From NCBI RefSeq assembly GCF_002295105.1, contig NZ_NSGH01000001.1, forward strand, positions 1 through 64,000: a DNA stretch of 64,000 nt. Reading direction: 5' to 3'. This stretch comes from Salimicrobium humidisoli. Its GTDB lineage: Bacteria > Bacillota > Bacilli > Bacillales > Halobacillaceae. The notes under the pieces are model-generated. The model was given only the letters and a program-made list of their open reading frames with translations, was not told the DNA's origin and did no database searches. Below are positions 7,175-15,767 of this stretch, piece after piece; the first letter of the stretch is position 1, and every line of letters starts with the position of its first letter. The translations under genes were made by a program, and so were the position numbers.

Positions 7175-7675
7175 ATGCCAAAAATAACAAGGTATCTATT
7201 TTTTTCAATGCTAATATTACTTTTCCTAAATGGATGTGGTTCTATTGGTGACGAAAACGTTAATAGCAGTGAAGATATATTTCAATACAAGGAATCTATG
7301 ATTGGTGATAACAGTGCAGTAGCCAGTATTATCAGGCAATTAAAACACAATGAAGAATTTCAAGAAGTTTCACTTGATACAAAAGAAAAGCCTTATGGAA
7401 TGACTTTAAAGTATGGAAATATTGATGTAGCAGAGATAGAAAAAGAGTACAAAGAAACAGCCATTAATAATGCTACCTGCCTATTTGCGTTAATTAATAA
7501 TGCGGAATGGGTTACATTTGATTTCGAAGACAATAAATATAAAATTACTAAATCGAAATTGCAGGATTTTTATAGTAAAGATTTAAGTGGATTTTCTAAT
7601 GAGAAGGAGTTGAAAGCCTTAGTACAAGAACAGTTGAAAGATGAAAGTAAAGTGAACCAGCTTTTTACACGATAG
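7175..7675 (+). CDS. Small lipoprotein, unknown
   Basis: A 166-aa protein with a lipoprotein signal: basic start (MPKITRY), hydrophobic core (LFFSMLILLFL) and lipobox LNGC at about residue 20. The mature part is charged and soluble and should be anchored outside the membrane. ATG 7175 has AAGGGGG at the right distance; 7169 is also possible. No domain recognised. Followed by a GGGCG-type spacer at 7692. Confidence 0.65.
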   Translation: MPKITRYLFFSMLILLFLNGCGSIGDENVNSSEDIFQYKESMIGDNSAVASIIRQLKHNEEFQEVSLDTKEKPYGMTLKYGNIDVAEIEKEYKETAINNATCLFALINNAEWVTFDFEDNKYKITKSKLQDFYSKDLSGFSNEKELKALVQEQLKDESKVNQLFTR

Positions 7676-7803
7676 AATTTTTGTTCAACTAACGGGCGCG
7701 ATTGCTGAATAATACCATTTGCTTCAAGGCTTAGGGGTCTTCATGAAGGTAGCCTCTTTTTTATTAGGAAAAAAACAGATAAAACAAAGGAACTGTTTAC
7801 TAA

Positions 7804-7935
7804 GCAGAAGAAATGGAACAAGCATTTTGTTCTCTTGTAGATTGCTATTCCTATATTTCCACCTATAGGTTTGAAGTGAAACCTGAGCGTTTATGAAAAC
7901 GTTTGATATAATAGCATTACCTAGCTGGATGGGCA
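7804..7935 (+). repeat. Repeat unit, copy C
   Basis: Starts AGCAGAAGAAATGGAACAAG, close to the parent sequence at about 5752. An in-frame stop (CTTGTAGATTGC) replaces the Glu codon. The flank contains TTGATATAAT, an extended -10, so this copy could still act as a promoter for the 8089 gene. Confidence 0.7.
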
Positions 7936-8088
7936 TAGATATCTCTTTATTTGCGGGGATAAGTGTCATATTTATAAAAACAAAAAGATAATAATAAAAA
8001 TAGGATAGTTAAGCAATCGGGTGCGTTAATTTAACAGTGCATCCTTGTAGGATGTATTTTTGATAAAGATTAAAAAGGAGCGAAAAAA

Positions 8089-8352
8089 GTGTTTAATGAT
8101 ATTAAAGTCGAATTCGAAATAAAAGCTTATGGAGAAGAAAAAACAGATGATTATAATGATTCATTTAAGGGATACGAAGTTGCGAGAAATAAGGTTTTAT
8201 CAAAAGAAATAACATTGGGGGAACTTGAAAATTACGTATCAACCATCTTTGAAGAGGTAAAGGGTGATTATGGACAACCACCTGAACAACTAACTGCAAA
8301 AATCACCATTAGAGCAAAAGAAAAAGAAGGCGAAATTACTTATCTCGGTTGA
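8089..8352 (+). CDS. Small acidic hypothetical protein
   Basis: An 87-aa soluble protein starting MFNDIKVEFEIKAYGEEKTD. GTG 8089 has AAAAAGGAG nine bases upstream. Alternating hydrophobic residues near both ends (DIKVEFEIKAYG, LTAKITIRAKEKEGEITYLG) suggest beta strands. No family recognised. Lies between two GGGCG-type spacers. Confidence 0.55.
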   Translation: MFNDIKVEFEIKAYGEEKTDDYNDSFKGYEVARNKVLSKEITLGELENYVSTIFEEVKGDYGQPPEQLTAKITIRAKEKEGEITYLG

Positions 8353-8371
8353 GCCTTATCTATTCTTCAAT

Positions 8372-8410
8372 CGGGTGTGATTGTTGTAAAACAGAGTTAG
8401 AAAACGATCA
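8372..8410. repeat. GGGCG-type spacer repeat, copy 2
   Basis: GGGTGTGATTGTTGT followed by AAAACAGAGTTAGAAAACG. It aligns with the spacer at 6245-6283, including the following ATCA/GTCA. It directly follows the stop of the 8089 gene. Confidence 0.55.
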
Positions 8411-8480
8411 ACCTTATCTATAGAAATCGTTCCGCACTCCATAAAAGAAGAATTAAACTTTAAAGGGGTGGTACAATTTC

Positions 8481-9041
8481 GTGAAAAGTATTCCGAATGT
8501 TTACATAATACTTATTACCCTATACGTGTCATTTTTTATATTAGATAAATTAATATTCAAAAATACGCTTCTAGAGTGGGCTGGCGGGAAGAGTTTTAAT
8601 AATATGCAGGAGAGAGAATGGTACCGACTACTTACAGGGTCATTTTTTCACCAAAACATATTACATTTGTTAGGGAATGCTTACGCCATATATTTTGTCG
8701 GAGTTATCCTTGAAGATAACATTGGAAGTTGGAGCTTTTTAGCGATTTATTTAATCGGAAATATAGCAACATATACTGCTTACTCTACCTTCTCAAACTA
8801 TTCGAATGGAACAGGAGCCTCTCCAGGAATATATGCGCTCATAGCTTGCGTAATTATCTTACACCTATACGATCCATCATTTCTTAATTTGGAATTTGGG
8901 GGTTGGCCTGTAAATTATACATTTGCTTATTTAATTTTAGGGAATCTTTATGGAATGGGCGCATTTATCGTACATATTCCGGGTTTCGGTTTTGGTTCGA
9001 TTATCACGTTACTACTTTTACTCTTTAAAATTATAATTTAA
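8481..9041 (+). CDS. Rhomboid-family intramembrane serine protease
   Basis: A 186-aa polytopic membrane protein. Rhomboid landmarks in order: WYRLLTGSFFHQNILHLLGN (the HLLGN loop), GNIATYTAYSTFS, the serine motif GASPG at about residue 113, and a late His in VHIPGFGFGSI at about residue 170. Ser and His would form the catalytic dyad that cleaves membrane proteins within the bilayer. The usual GxSGA is GASPG here, and the C-terminus is short. The GTG start at 8481 has AAAGGGGTGG. Substrate is unknown. Confidence 0.8.
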   Translation: MKSIPNVYIILITLYVSFFILDKLIFKNTLLEWAGGKSFNNMQEREWYRLLTGSFFHQNILHLLGNAYAIYFVGVILEDNIGSWSFLAIYLIGNIATYTAYSTFSNYSNGTGASPGIYALIACVIILHLYDPSFLNLEFGGWPVNYTFAYLILGNLYGMGAFIVHIPGFGFGSIITLLLLLFKIII

Positions 9042-9110
9042 AGCAAAACTCGTTAACAAAGTATAATAATCGGCGCATCAAGAGCATTAAGTGAATAGAG
9101 GGGACTTAAA

Positions 9111-9317
9111 ATGCAACAAGGTAATGCTTATAAAAAATTCGATACTATTTTTCACTCAGGTTTTTTAATACTTGGTTTAGCTATGATCATCGGATTTGTT
9201 TTCGATATCTTGGTTCCCGTTTACTTTGTTGTATTAGGGGTTTTGAATTTGATAGCCGGTATAGCTGGCATTTTCCATACTAAGAAAGATAGATATGATG
9301 AAAAGTATACATCTTAA
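9111..9317 (+). CDS. Small membrane protein, 68 aa
   Basis: Two membrane segments (FLILGLAMIIGFVFDIL and VYFVVLGVLNLIAGIAGIF) and a charged tail (HTKKDRYDEKYTS). ATG 9111 has GAGGGGA. No family recognised. Last member of the small-gene array; a GGGCG-type spacer follows at 9320. Confidence 0.55.
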   Translation: MQQGNAYKKFDTIFHSGFLILGLAMIIGFVFDILVPVYFVVLGVLNLIAGIAGIFHTKKDRYDEKYTS

Positions 9318-9470
9318 GTAATTGGGCGTAGTCGTTGAATAAGCAACGTTCCTGAATATGGGGGGGTCTTGGAAAAAGATTTAACTAAGGTTATCTCTGT
9401 ATATCTGTAACTGTTGTAAGTTCGCCTATGGTAAAAACAACACTTTTTTTGGAAAAATAAGCGTTTCTGA

Positions 9471-9505
9471 AGCGATGTCCATACGTCAGGCATCGCTTTT
9501 TTTTG
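9471..9505 (+). terminator. Rho-independent terminator
   Basis: AGCGATG and CATCGCT pair around 13 bases and are followed by TTTTTTTT. The 390-bp gap between 9317 and 9711 otherwise contains the spacer repeat at 9320-9348 and no visible gene. Confidence 0.75.
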
Positions 9506-9710
9506 GAGTAAATCATTCTTTTTAAAGAATGTACGTTTCTTTTAATGTTGTACTGGTGTATAATTTATTGTAGTTAATCATAATGCTATGTTCCATCATC
9601 AATAAGATATCCGAAGAATTGAAAGCATCGATAGGGAGCGAGGACAAGAACACCGGCTTCCGAATCGATAAAGGGTATGGTCATCACACTACAAAGGATG
9701 AGGTGGGGTT

Positions 9711-10493
9711 ATGATTGAATGGAAAGTATTGATACCGTTCTACTACACTGTGTATACCAGATTGAAGGATACGATGAACAGAATATCTTATATTACTACA
9801 TTCTTCATACCGGTCCTCTTTGTTATATATTATTTTGATAGGAATATCGATTTTGCAGCTGTTCTCTCAGGTTTTGTCGCATTGTTCAGCGTATACGAAA
9901 TCGGCTATTTAAAAAATGACATAGTAACGACGAAATTCGAGAAGAACCCGACCCTCAGGTTAGACAAAGAATCATATAGCATTCTTGATGAAAATCTGAA
10001 ACGAATCGTTTTATCAAAATATATTATTGCTTTAGTTTCTCTCGTTGCGATCTGGCTGATGGGATACCAGGTGCTCATTCTCGGTGCTTTCTTGTTACTG
10101 ATCGATGTAACTTACAGAATCCATAACAGAGTCAGAGGGAGAACAGCTCTTATTACATTTATGGTTTTAAGTGTTCTGAGGTATTCTGCCGTTCCTGTAT
10201 TGTTCGTATCTGATTTATTTTCCGTTTTAATGATTTTCACTGTTACTATCGGTATCCTGAGGTTCATTGAAAAAGGTTCGAGGAAGAAATTTCATCTCAA
10301 ATGGCTGCAACATTTGTGCAAGGAAATAAATCAGTTCAGGGTTCTATATTATCTGTCTCTGGTTATAGTGGCTTTTGTCATCGATTTGAACAGCGTTTAT
10401 TCTATTCTGGCTATGTATTATTTAATATACAGAACAATTATTTACCTGATGATAAGGATTAAAGCGAATAAGAATCAGATCGGCTACACGTAA
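9711..10493 (+). CDS. UbiA-like polytopic membrane protein, possible polyprenyl-linked glycan role
   Basis: A 260-aa protein with about seven membrane segments. After the second segment it has YLKNDIVTTKFEKNPTLRL, a loop resembling the first Asp-rich loop of UbiA-type prenyltransferases (N-D-x-x-[DT]), though the later Asp residues are not conserved. It precedes a polysaccharide flippase gene, so a role in surface-glycan lipid carriers is a contextual guess. ATG 9711 has GAGGTGGGG upstream. Confidence 0.45.
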   Translation: MIEWKVLIPFYYTVYTRLKDTMNRISYITTFFIPVLFVIYYFDRNIDFAAVLSGFVALFSVYEIGYLKNDIVTTKFEKNPTLRLDKESYSILDENLKRIVLSKYIIALVSLVAIWLMGYQVLILGAFLLLIDVTYRIHNRVRGRTALITFMVLSVLRYSAVPVLFVSDLFSVLMIFTVTIGILRFIEKGSRKKFHLKWLQHLCKEINQFRVLYYLSLVIVAFVIDLNSVYSILAMYYLIYRTIIYLMIRIKANKNQIGYT

Positions 10494-10633
10494 TAGACCG
10501 ATGTCTTATAGTTAAACGGAAGGTCACTCCTTGCAACGTATCGTACTGCACTGCAGGGAGAATTTCATCGCAGTGAAGGGAATTAACTTGTTCTTAATAG
10601 AATAAAAGTAAACATTATTTAAAACAAAAGCTG

Positions 10634-10662
10634 GGATTATACAGGTTATTGTTGTATAATCC
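10634..10662. terminator. Stem-loop between the UbiA-like and flippase genes
   Basis: GGATTATAC and GTATAATCC are a perfect 9-bp inverted repeat with an 11-base loop. There is no clear T-tract, so it may be a weak terminator or an operator instead. Confidence 0.4.
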
Positions 10663-10792
10663 TAGTAAGAAATCAAAATTATTTACCTTCAACTTCAATA
10701 ATGAATAAAAAGAAGCGTATTTTTTTATCCTTTTACGTTCTTTAAAAAGAACAAAAAGATATTTATAAAAAGTTTGTTGATAGGGGATGCCT

Positions 10793-12100
10793 ATGGAAAA
10801 CATATTAGTCAGAATCTCACGGAAATCGTTCGTAAGAAATGTAGCTATAGTGGCTTCCGGCACCGCTTCTGCACAAGTGATCATGGTTGTCAGTTCACAG
10901 TTTCTTACGAGAATCTATGGTCCGGAAGCTTTTGGGATGTTCGGTGTATATTCTTCAATTATTGCCATTATAACTCCGGTAGCTGCCCTGACATATCCGG
11001 TAGCTGTCGTTTTACCTAAATCGAAAGAGACAGCTATGGACCTGATGCGTCTTTCTTTTTACATTACTTTACTGGTAACGATGGTTACGGCGGTTTTTCT
11101 GATGTTATTCAGTGACGTGGTAGTGTCTGCCTTCAATTTGGAGGAGGTCGCTTCCTTTCTTTACTGTCTCCCTCTAGTTATTTTTTTTACCGGGTGTCTT
11201 CAGATTATAGAACAATGGCTCATCCGTAATGATCAGTTCAAAATTACCGCTCGTGCCACCCTGGGACAGACGGCTATCATACAGACGGGTATGGTGGGAG
11301 CTGGTCTATTTAATCCTCTGGCTGCAATACTTATACTATTCACTTCGATGAACCAGGCCTTACGTTCTTTTATCATGATGGTAGGGGCGGGATACTTTAA
11401 ACCGGTCAAGGTGATAAGTTTTTTAACAGAGATTAATGTACAAAAGATGCAGAAACTGGCGAAAAGATACTATGATTTTCCGGTATTCCGGAGTCCTCAA
11501 CTGCTGCTGAACGGATTTTCGCAAGGGTTTCCTGTCCTTATGTTAAGCAGCTTCTTTTCTCCAGTCGCAGCAGGCTATTATGCTATAGGAAGAATGGCCC
11601 TGGATATGCCGACCAACCTGATCGGGAAAGCTATATCGGACGTTCTTTATCCCAGGATCTCACGAGGAGCAAATAATTTTGAAAAAATCACCCCGATACT
11701 GCTGAAGGCGACAGCGATGATGGGAGGAATCGGGCTCTTACCTTTTGGCCTTGTCATCCTGATCGGCCCCTGGCTATTCGAACTTGTTTTCGGGGAAGGC
11801 TGGTCGATGGCGGGAGAATATGCTGTATGGATCGCGGTCTGGGGCTGGACCAGGTTTCTGCGGGCGCCAAGTGTCAGTACGCTTCCCGTTTTGTCGGCGC
11901 AGGGATTTCATCTTGGATTCACCATCTGTTCGCTGATTGTCCGGATCGCTGCGATGTTTGCAGGATACCGGATATTCGGGGACGACCTTACAGCTGTAGC
12001 ATGGTTCTGTATAAGTGGAGCATTCATGAACATCCTTCTCGTATTGATTACCTGGAAACGAACCCGTAGATTTGATGCACAGCAGAAGGAGACGGTATGA
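10793..12100 (+). CDS. Oligosaccharide/polysaccharide flippase family protein
   Basis: A 435-aa membrane protein with about twelve membrane segments of the MATE/Wzx type. Features include an N-terminal SFVRNVAIVASGTASAQVIM, LTRIYGPEAFGMFGVY (the typical R-x-x-x-P-E-x-F-G loop), and RSPQLLLNGFSQGFPVLMLS at mid-protein. Such proteins flip lipid-linked sugars across the cytoplasmic membrane. The ATG at 10793 has AGGGG six bases upstream; ATG 10787 is too close to it. No glycosyltransferases are in the window, so the substrate is unknown. Confidence 0.8.
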   Translation: MENILVRISRKSFVRNVAIVASGTASAQVIMVVSSQFLTRIYGPEAFGMFGVYSSIIAIITPVAALTYPVAVVLPKSKETAMDLMRLSFYITLLVTMVTAVFLMLFSDVVVSAFNLEEVASFLYCLPLVIFFTGCLQIIEQWLIRNDQFKITARATLGQTAIIQTGMVGAGLFNPLAAILILFTSMNQALRSFIMMVGAGYFKPVKVISFLTEINVQKMQKLAKRYYDFPVFRSPQLLLNGFSQGFPVLMLSSFFSPVAAGYYAIGRMALDMPTNLIGKAISDVLYPRISRGANNFEKITPILLKATAMMGGIGLLPFGLVILIGPWLFELVFGEGWSMAGEYAVWIAVWGWTRFLRAPSVSTLPVLSAQGFHLGFTICSLIVRIAAMFAGYRIFGDDLTAVAWFCISGAFMNILLVLITWKRTRRFDAQQKETV

Positions 12101-12195
12101 GAAGGGGAATGGCTGCTAAAGAATATATGAAGCGGAATAATAGGAGAAAAGGAGCGGAATTTATAGATATAGCTGGAGGGTTCCAAAGAAAGTGA
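12097..12195 (+). CDS. Possible 32-aa basic peptide coupled to the flippase
   Basis: ATG 12097 overlaps the flippase stop (ATGA) and an AGAAGGAGAC lies just upstream. The frame gives a very basic 32-residue peptide (MRRGMAAKEYMKRNNRRKG...). Overlap and ribosome site support translation; nothing indicates function. Confidence 0.25.
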   Translation: MRRGMAAKEYMKRNNRRKGAEFIDIAGGFQRK

Positions 12196-12243
12196 AATTC
12201 ATCCGGCTATAAAAAACAGGCTTGCGGGGACGGGCAAGGAATT

Positions 12244-12280
12244 AAAGGACTGCCGGCGATTTAGCCGACAGCCTTTTTTC
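12244..12280. terminator. Rho-independent terminator
   Basis: AAGG-CTG-CGGC and GCCG-CAG-CCTT form a long imperfect stem around GATTTA, followed by TTTTTT. It ends the flippase transcript and faces the P450 gene from the other side. Confidence 0.75.
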
Positions 12281-12308
12281 TTCTATATACACGTACTGTC
12301 GATACGAC

Positions 12309-13520
12309 TTACTTCAGACGGACGGGGAGTTCCGTAAGTCCGCGCATAAGTATGCCGGGACGCCACTCGAGATCGGAGGCGTCTGTACTCAGCTGCAGGT
12401 CAGGGAAGCGTTCCAGTAGCGTCTGCAGGGAGACTTCGGCTTCCACCCTGGCAAGCGGAGCTCCGAGGCAGAAGTGCATGCCTTTCCCGAAAGCGAGGTG
12501 CTTGCTCCGGCCGCGTGTGATATCGAAGACGTCCGGGTCTTCAAATGCTTCCGGGTCACGGTTGGCTGCATCAAGAGCTACGAGTACATGCTCGCCCCTT
12601 TGTATCGTCTGCCCCTGCAGCTCGACTGTTTCAGAAGCCCAGCGGTCGGTACTGAATTCGACCGGTCCTTCGAAACGGAGCATTTCTTCGATAGCCGGGC
12701 GCAGAAGACCAGGCTGTTCCTGAAGCTTGCGCATCTGTTCAGGGTGAGTCATTAGGGCGTACATACCGTTCGAGATAAGGTTCACCGTCGTTTCGTGCCC
12801 GGCGATAATTAACAGCGACACCACGCCGTACAGCTCCTGTTCGGAGAGGCGATCCCCGGATTCCTCTGCCTGAATGAGCTTACTAATCATGTCGTCCTGA
12901 GGGTTTTCCTGTCTGGATGTCATCCACTCCTGAAGATAAGCGGTGAATTCCTGCATATGCTGCTGCACTTTTTCAGCTTTCTCCGGATCGTTGGATGCTT
13001 CCACGAGGGTGTTGGACCAGGTACGGAATTTATCCCTGTCCTCACTCGGTACGCCGAGCATTTCACAAATAACGATAATAGGGAGCGGAAAAGCGAAATC
13101 ATCGATCAGATCGATCTGGGAACGGTCCTGCATATCGTCGATAAGCTCGTTCGCGATTTCTGTAATTCTGCCACGGAGCTCTTCAATCATTCGCGGAGTA
13201 AAGGCCTGCTGCACGAGGCCGCGCAGACGTTTATGGTCCGGCGGATCGGCAAATAGCATATTCCGGGAGAAAATACTCTGATGCGCCTGGGCACGACTTT
13301 CTTCATCCAGAAAAACGGTGAAATCCTTAATAAAGCGCTGGTCTTTCAGAACTGTTACAGCATCTTCATACCTCGTTACAATCCAGGCATAATGCCCGTC
13401 CGGCATCAAGGTCCGGTGCACGGGAGCGTGCTGCTGGAGAGAATGGAAAGCGGGGTATGGATTCTGATTGAAAGCGTGGGTAAATAAATCGGCTTCCTGA
13501 GAGTTGGAATGATTCGTCAT
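12309..13520 (-). CDS. Cytochrome P450 (CYP107-like)
   Basis: A 403-aa soluble P450 from ATG 13520, chosen because AAAGGAG lies ten bases upstream; the open frame continues 48 codons further without a site. Seen in order: the I-helix oxygen-binding motif AGHETT, the ExxR motif EEMLR, and the heme-thiolate loop FGKGMHFCLG with its Cys. Length and motifs fit bacterial class I P450s of the CYP107/CYP109 group, which need ferredoxin partners. None is encoded here. The substrate cannot be predicted. Monocistronic between two terminators or gaps. Confidence 0.9.
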   Translation of the reverse strand: MTNHSNSQEADLFTHAFNQNPYPAFHSLQQHAPVHRTLMPDGHYAWIVTRYEDAVTVLKDQRFIKDFTVFLDEESRAQAHQSIFSRNMLFADPPDHKRLRGLVQQAFTPRMIEELRGRITEIANELIDDMQDRSQIDLIDDFAFPLPIIVICEMLGVPSEDRDKFRTWSNTLVEASNDPEKAEKVQQHMQEFTAYLQEWMTSRQENPQDDMISKLIQAEESGDRLSEQELYGVVSLLIIAGHETTVNLISNGMYALMTHPEQMRKLQEQPGLLRPAIEEMLRFEGPVEFSTDRWASETVELQGQTIQRGEHVLVALDAANRDPEAFEDPDVFDITRGRSKHLAFGKGMHFCLGAPLARVEAEVSLQTLLERFPDLQLSTDASDLEWRPGILMRGLTELPVRLK

Positions 13521-13706
13521 CTTGGTAGTCTCCTTTGTAGAAAGCGTTCTCATAATTGTTTGAAAAAATACAGGAACATCCATTCCTGGTGAAGATACTG
13601 CAAATAATAGTTGATGACGGGGTGATTGTAAAAGAAAGGGGCTTGAATTAAATAAAATTTGCAATAGGAGACAAAATAAAAAACGAACTAACCAGACCTT
13701 TATCTG

Positions 13707-14285
13707 TCAGTTCGTTTCCTGCCACCACTTTTCTATAAGGTAGTATATATTTTTCTGTTTTGCTTGTTCAATTAGATAGTCTATATCCATATCCTCTTTA
13801 TGAATCAGGAACATTCTATAAGCCCATTCATAATCTTCGTCCTCTTCAGGAAATTGTACAGAGAAGGCTACCCCTTCGAGCCGATGAATAATAATATCCT
13901 CTACTCCTATTACATAGATATTCTTACCATCAGGGAGAATGATTTCATAAACCCGGTCTTCATTTCCTTCAAGATAATTTGAAGGAATTTCCACTGCAAT
14001 TTCTGTATCCAAATGATACCATGCTCTTTCTGTTCGAGTGAAACCCAGATTTTGAGTAAGAAGATGATCAAACAAATGCCACCCATCACTTACAAAATCT
14101 ATATCATGGGTATGATAATCATTTCTTGTATAAATTTCAACAGATAATCCACCTACGATTATAGGTTTTATACCTTTTTTTTTAAAATAATCAGTGAGAA
14201 GTGCTGCAAATTCTAATTGACGTTCAAATTTGGGTTTATTCTCTAAAGATTTAAGGGCTCTTTTAAGGTTATTCACTGTAGTCAT
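13707..14285 (-). CDS. Nucleotidyltransferase-fold protein (DUF6036/AbiEii-like)
   Basis: A 192-aa protein with the start of a nucleotidyltransferase fold: KPIIVGGLSVEIYTRNDY followed by HDIDFVSDG, i.e. GG-x(n)-D-x-D. Later VIGVEDIIIHRLEG matches the helix that follows in AbiEii/DUF6036-type proteins. These proteins are toxins in several toxin-antitoxin systems or uncharacterised transferases. It overlaps the 3' end of the gene at 14269-14505 by 17 bases, so the two are co-translated. Function here is not established. Confidence 0.6.
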   Translation of the reverse strand: MTTVNNLKRALKSLENKPKFERQLEFAALLTDYFKKKGIKPIIVGGLSVEIYTRNDYHTHDIDFVSDGWHLFDHLLTQNLGFTRTERAWYHLDTEIAVEIPSNYLEGNEDRVYEIILPDGKNIYVIGVEDIIIHRLEGVAFSVQFPEEDEDYEWAYRMFLIHKEDMDIDYLIEQAKQKNIYYLIEKWWQETN

Positions 14286-14505
14286 AATATAACTTCCTGT
14301 CTCCGAGTCTGGAGATTTTACCGGCTCTTACAGCCTTCTGCCAACGAGCCACAGATATTTCGTTCAGTGCCTGGACTTCACCGGGGGCACGGGTACGGGA
14401 TTTCTTTTTTCTTTTTGAGGTGGAAGAAGTACGTATTGCAGCGTCAGCACTTTTAGAATGTTTTAAGATATTTTCATTAATCCGTTCCAAAGTAATAGTC
14501 CGCAT
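14269..14505 (-). CDS. Small basic protein paired with the nucleotidyltransferase
   Basis: A 78-aa basic protein (start ATG 14505, AAGGGGTG upstream; GTG 14517 is too close to that site). It has a Lys/Arg-rich segment (TSKRKKKSRTRAPGEV). A C-terminal part (ISVARWQKAVRAGKISRLGD) looks like a small DNA-binding helix pair. The 17-base overlap with the following gene suggests an antitoxin-like partner, but I recognise no family. Confidence 0.5.
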   Translation of the reverse strand: MRTITLERINENILKHSKSADAAIRTSSTSKRKKKSRTRAPGEVQALNEISVARWQKAVRAGKISRLGDRKLYYDYSE

Positions 14506-14670
14506 TAATCTCAACACCCCTTTCCTCGATAAGTTTCTTTTCCTTTATGATACAATACTTTTCAGTTATTTAGAAGTTGTGAGCCTTTTGTTCACTTGAG
14601 TATATCGGCGTTTCTTATTGATTGAAGGGAGCCCGCCGTTTTGTGAATAATTAAGTGGTTTCCGGTCTTT

Positions 14671-14808
14671 ATGTCAAAACGTATATTCATTCAAACCTTT
14701 TTTGATATTCTAGGAGCGGTTTTATTGAGTTTATTTCCTGTCTTGCTGGTCGTTTTCACTATATTTTATCCGTTTTTAGTCGAAGTAAGCAGCAGAAAAA
14801 CCGTATGA
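14671..14808 (+). CDS. Possible 45-aa membrane peptide
   Basis: MSKRIFIQTFFDILGAVLLS then a second half of one long hydrophobic helix, ending in SSRKTV. The ribosome site is weak (GTGG). Support is the hydrophobic profile and lack of any other feature in 14520-14880. Confidence 0.3.
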   Translation: MSKRIFIQTFFDILGAVLLSLFPVLLVVFTIFYPFLVEVSSRKTV

Positions 14809-14882
14809 CTTTTTAGGAGAAGCAGTAAAAGAACATTCCGGGAATAAATTGCTATTGGCATAGTAAGGAGAAGATTCATTTT

Positions 14883-15302
14883 ATGGAGAAAAAAACAAAA
14901 AATATCATTGGACCAACACTATTTGCCTTAGTAATAGTTGGAATGATCATAGGAATGTACTTCCTTGGAATAGTGGGCTTGTTTGAAATACTTGGTGTCC
15001 AGTATCAATCGAGCTGGTCTTTACTCCTTTTTGTAATAAGTATATTTATTCTGGGGTTGCCAATTGACCTGGTTTCAGGGGCTATGGCTGATTTATCTGT
15101 TGAAAAGGTAAGGGGAAAGACATCGGTGTTTGTCGTGCGATTTCTTTTTGGTTTTGCAACAAACTGGATCGCTATTTACATAGTGGATGTGTTCATGAGC
15201 AGTGTGGAACTGGCACTTGGGACAAGGTTGGTCATTTCCCTGATGTTAACGCTTTTTGAGATGGTAGTGGGGGCGGAAGAAATAAATGAAAAGAAGAAAT
15301 AG
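14883..15302 (+). CDS. YrvL-like four-segment membrane protein
   Basis: A 139-aa membrane protein with four hydrophobic segments: about residues 10-32, 43-63, 83-104 and 110-128. Length, spacing and the loop GLPIDLVSGAMADL recall the YrvL family, whose B. subtilis member affects the SigO-RsoA system. ATG 14883 has AAGGAGAAG about 12 bases upstream. The family call is from memory of its general pattern. No sigO/rsoA genes are in the window. Confidence 0.45.
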   Translation: MEKKTKNIIGPTLFALVIVGMIIGMYFLGIVGLFEILGVQYQSSWSLLLFVISIFILGLPIDLVSGAMADLSVEKVRGKTSVFVVRFLFGFATNWIAIYIVDVFMSSVELALGTRLVISLMLTLFEMVVGAEEINEKKK

Positions 15303-15371
15303 GCTGAAATAAGATTCCCTCCCTGTTTATTCATTTTCGTATAAACCATTCCGAAGATAAGAAGGTGAAAA

Positions 15372-15533
15372 ATGCTTATAAAAACAACAACAGCCTCTTT
15401 CATAGCTGGAATAATTCACATGATAATTATGGGTATCTTTGCCAGAAGGGATAATATAAACACTACTAGAGTATGAGGGAGCCGAATAATGTTTATTGTT
15501 TTAGTTACATTCTTATTACTGGAAGTATTCTAA
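15372..15533 (+). pseudogene. Decayed paralog of the 55-aa membrane protein at 18142
   Basis: The first 34 codons (MLIKTTTASFIAGIIHMIIM...) align residue by residue with the intact gene at 18142. A TGA then interrupts, and the remaining sequence down to TTACTGGAAGTATTCTAA matches the intact 3' end with small deletions and frameshifts. Confidence 0.7.
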
Positions 15534-15767
15534 AGAACATATCAAAATCAAATTAACAACCGGTTCTATCACTTATTGACTATGCGTGATAATGAGTCAG
15601 TTTAGTGCTGGAACTTACTTCCATACGAAGGTATCTTCGTATAGAAAACAATAACCGAAGTACCACTCGTTAGGAATGCCCTGTTAAAGAAAAATTTTTA
15701 ATAAGTGCTTATCTTCTTCAATAAGATATTCTCCTTTTCAATAATAACTAAATGAAGCATGTAAGCC

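Noticed and set aside
10615-10884. Minus-strand 89-codon frame overlapping the flippase start
   Set aside because: Its 5' half is antisense to the flippase and the 3' half covers a palindromic stem-loop in an AT-rich gap; no ribosome site.
4337-15614. Short similar stretches ending TAGTGCTGGAAC at 4337-4360 and 15591-15614
   Set aside because: About 24 bases match imperfectly, but only two copies were found and no element boundary is visible; not enough to call a repeat family.
15623-15642. loxP-like arms (ATACGAAG and CTTCGTAT)
   Set aside because: The arms are only 8 bp, face each other across 4 bases and lack the 13-bp arms and 8-bp spacer of lox sites. It is a simple hairpin; no Cre-like recombinase is present.
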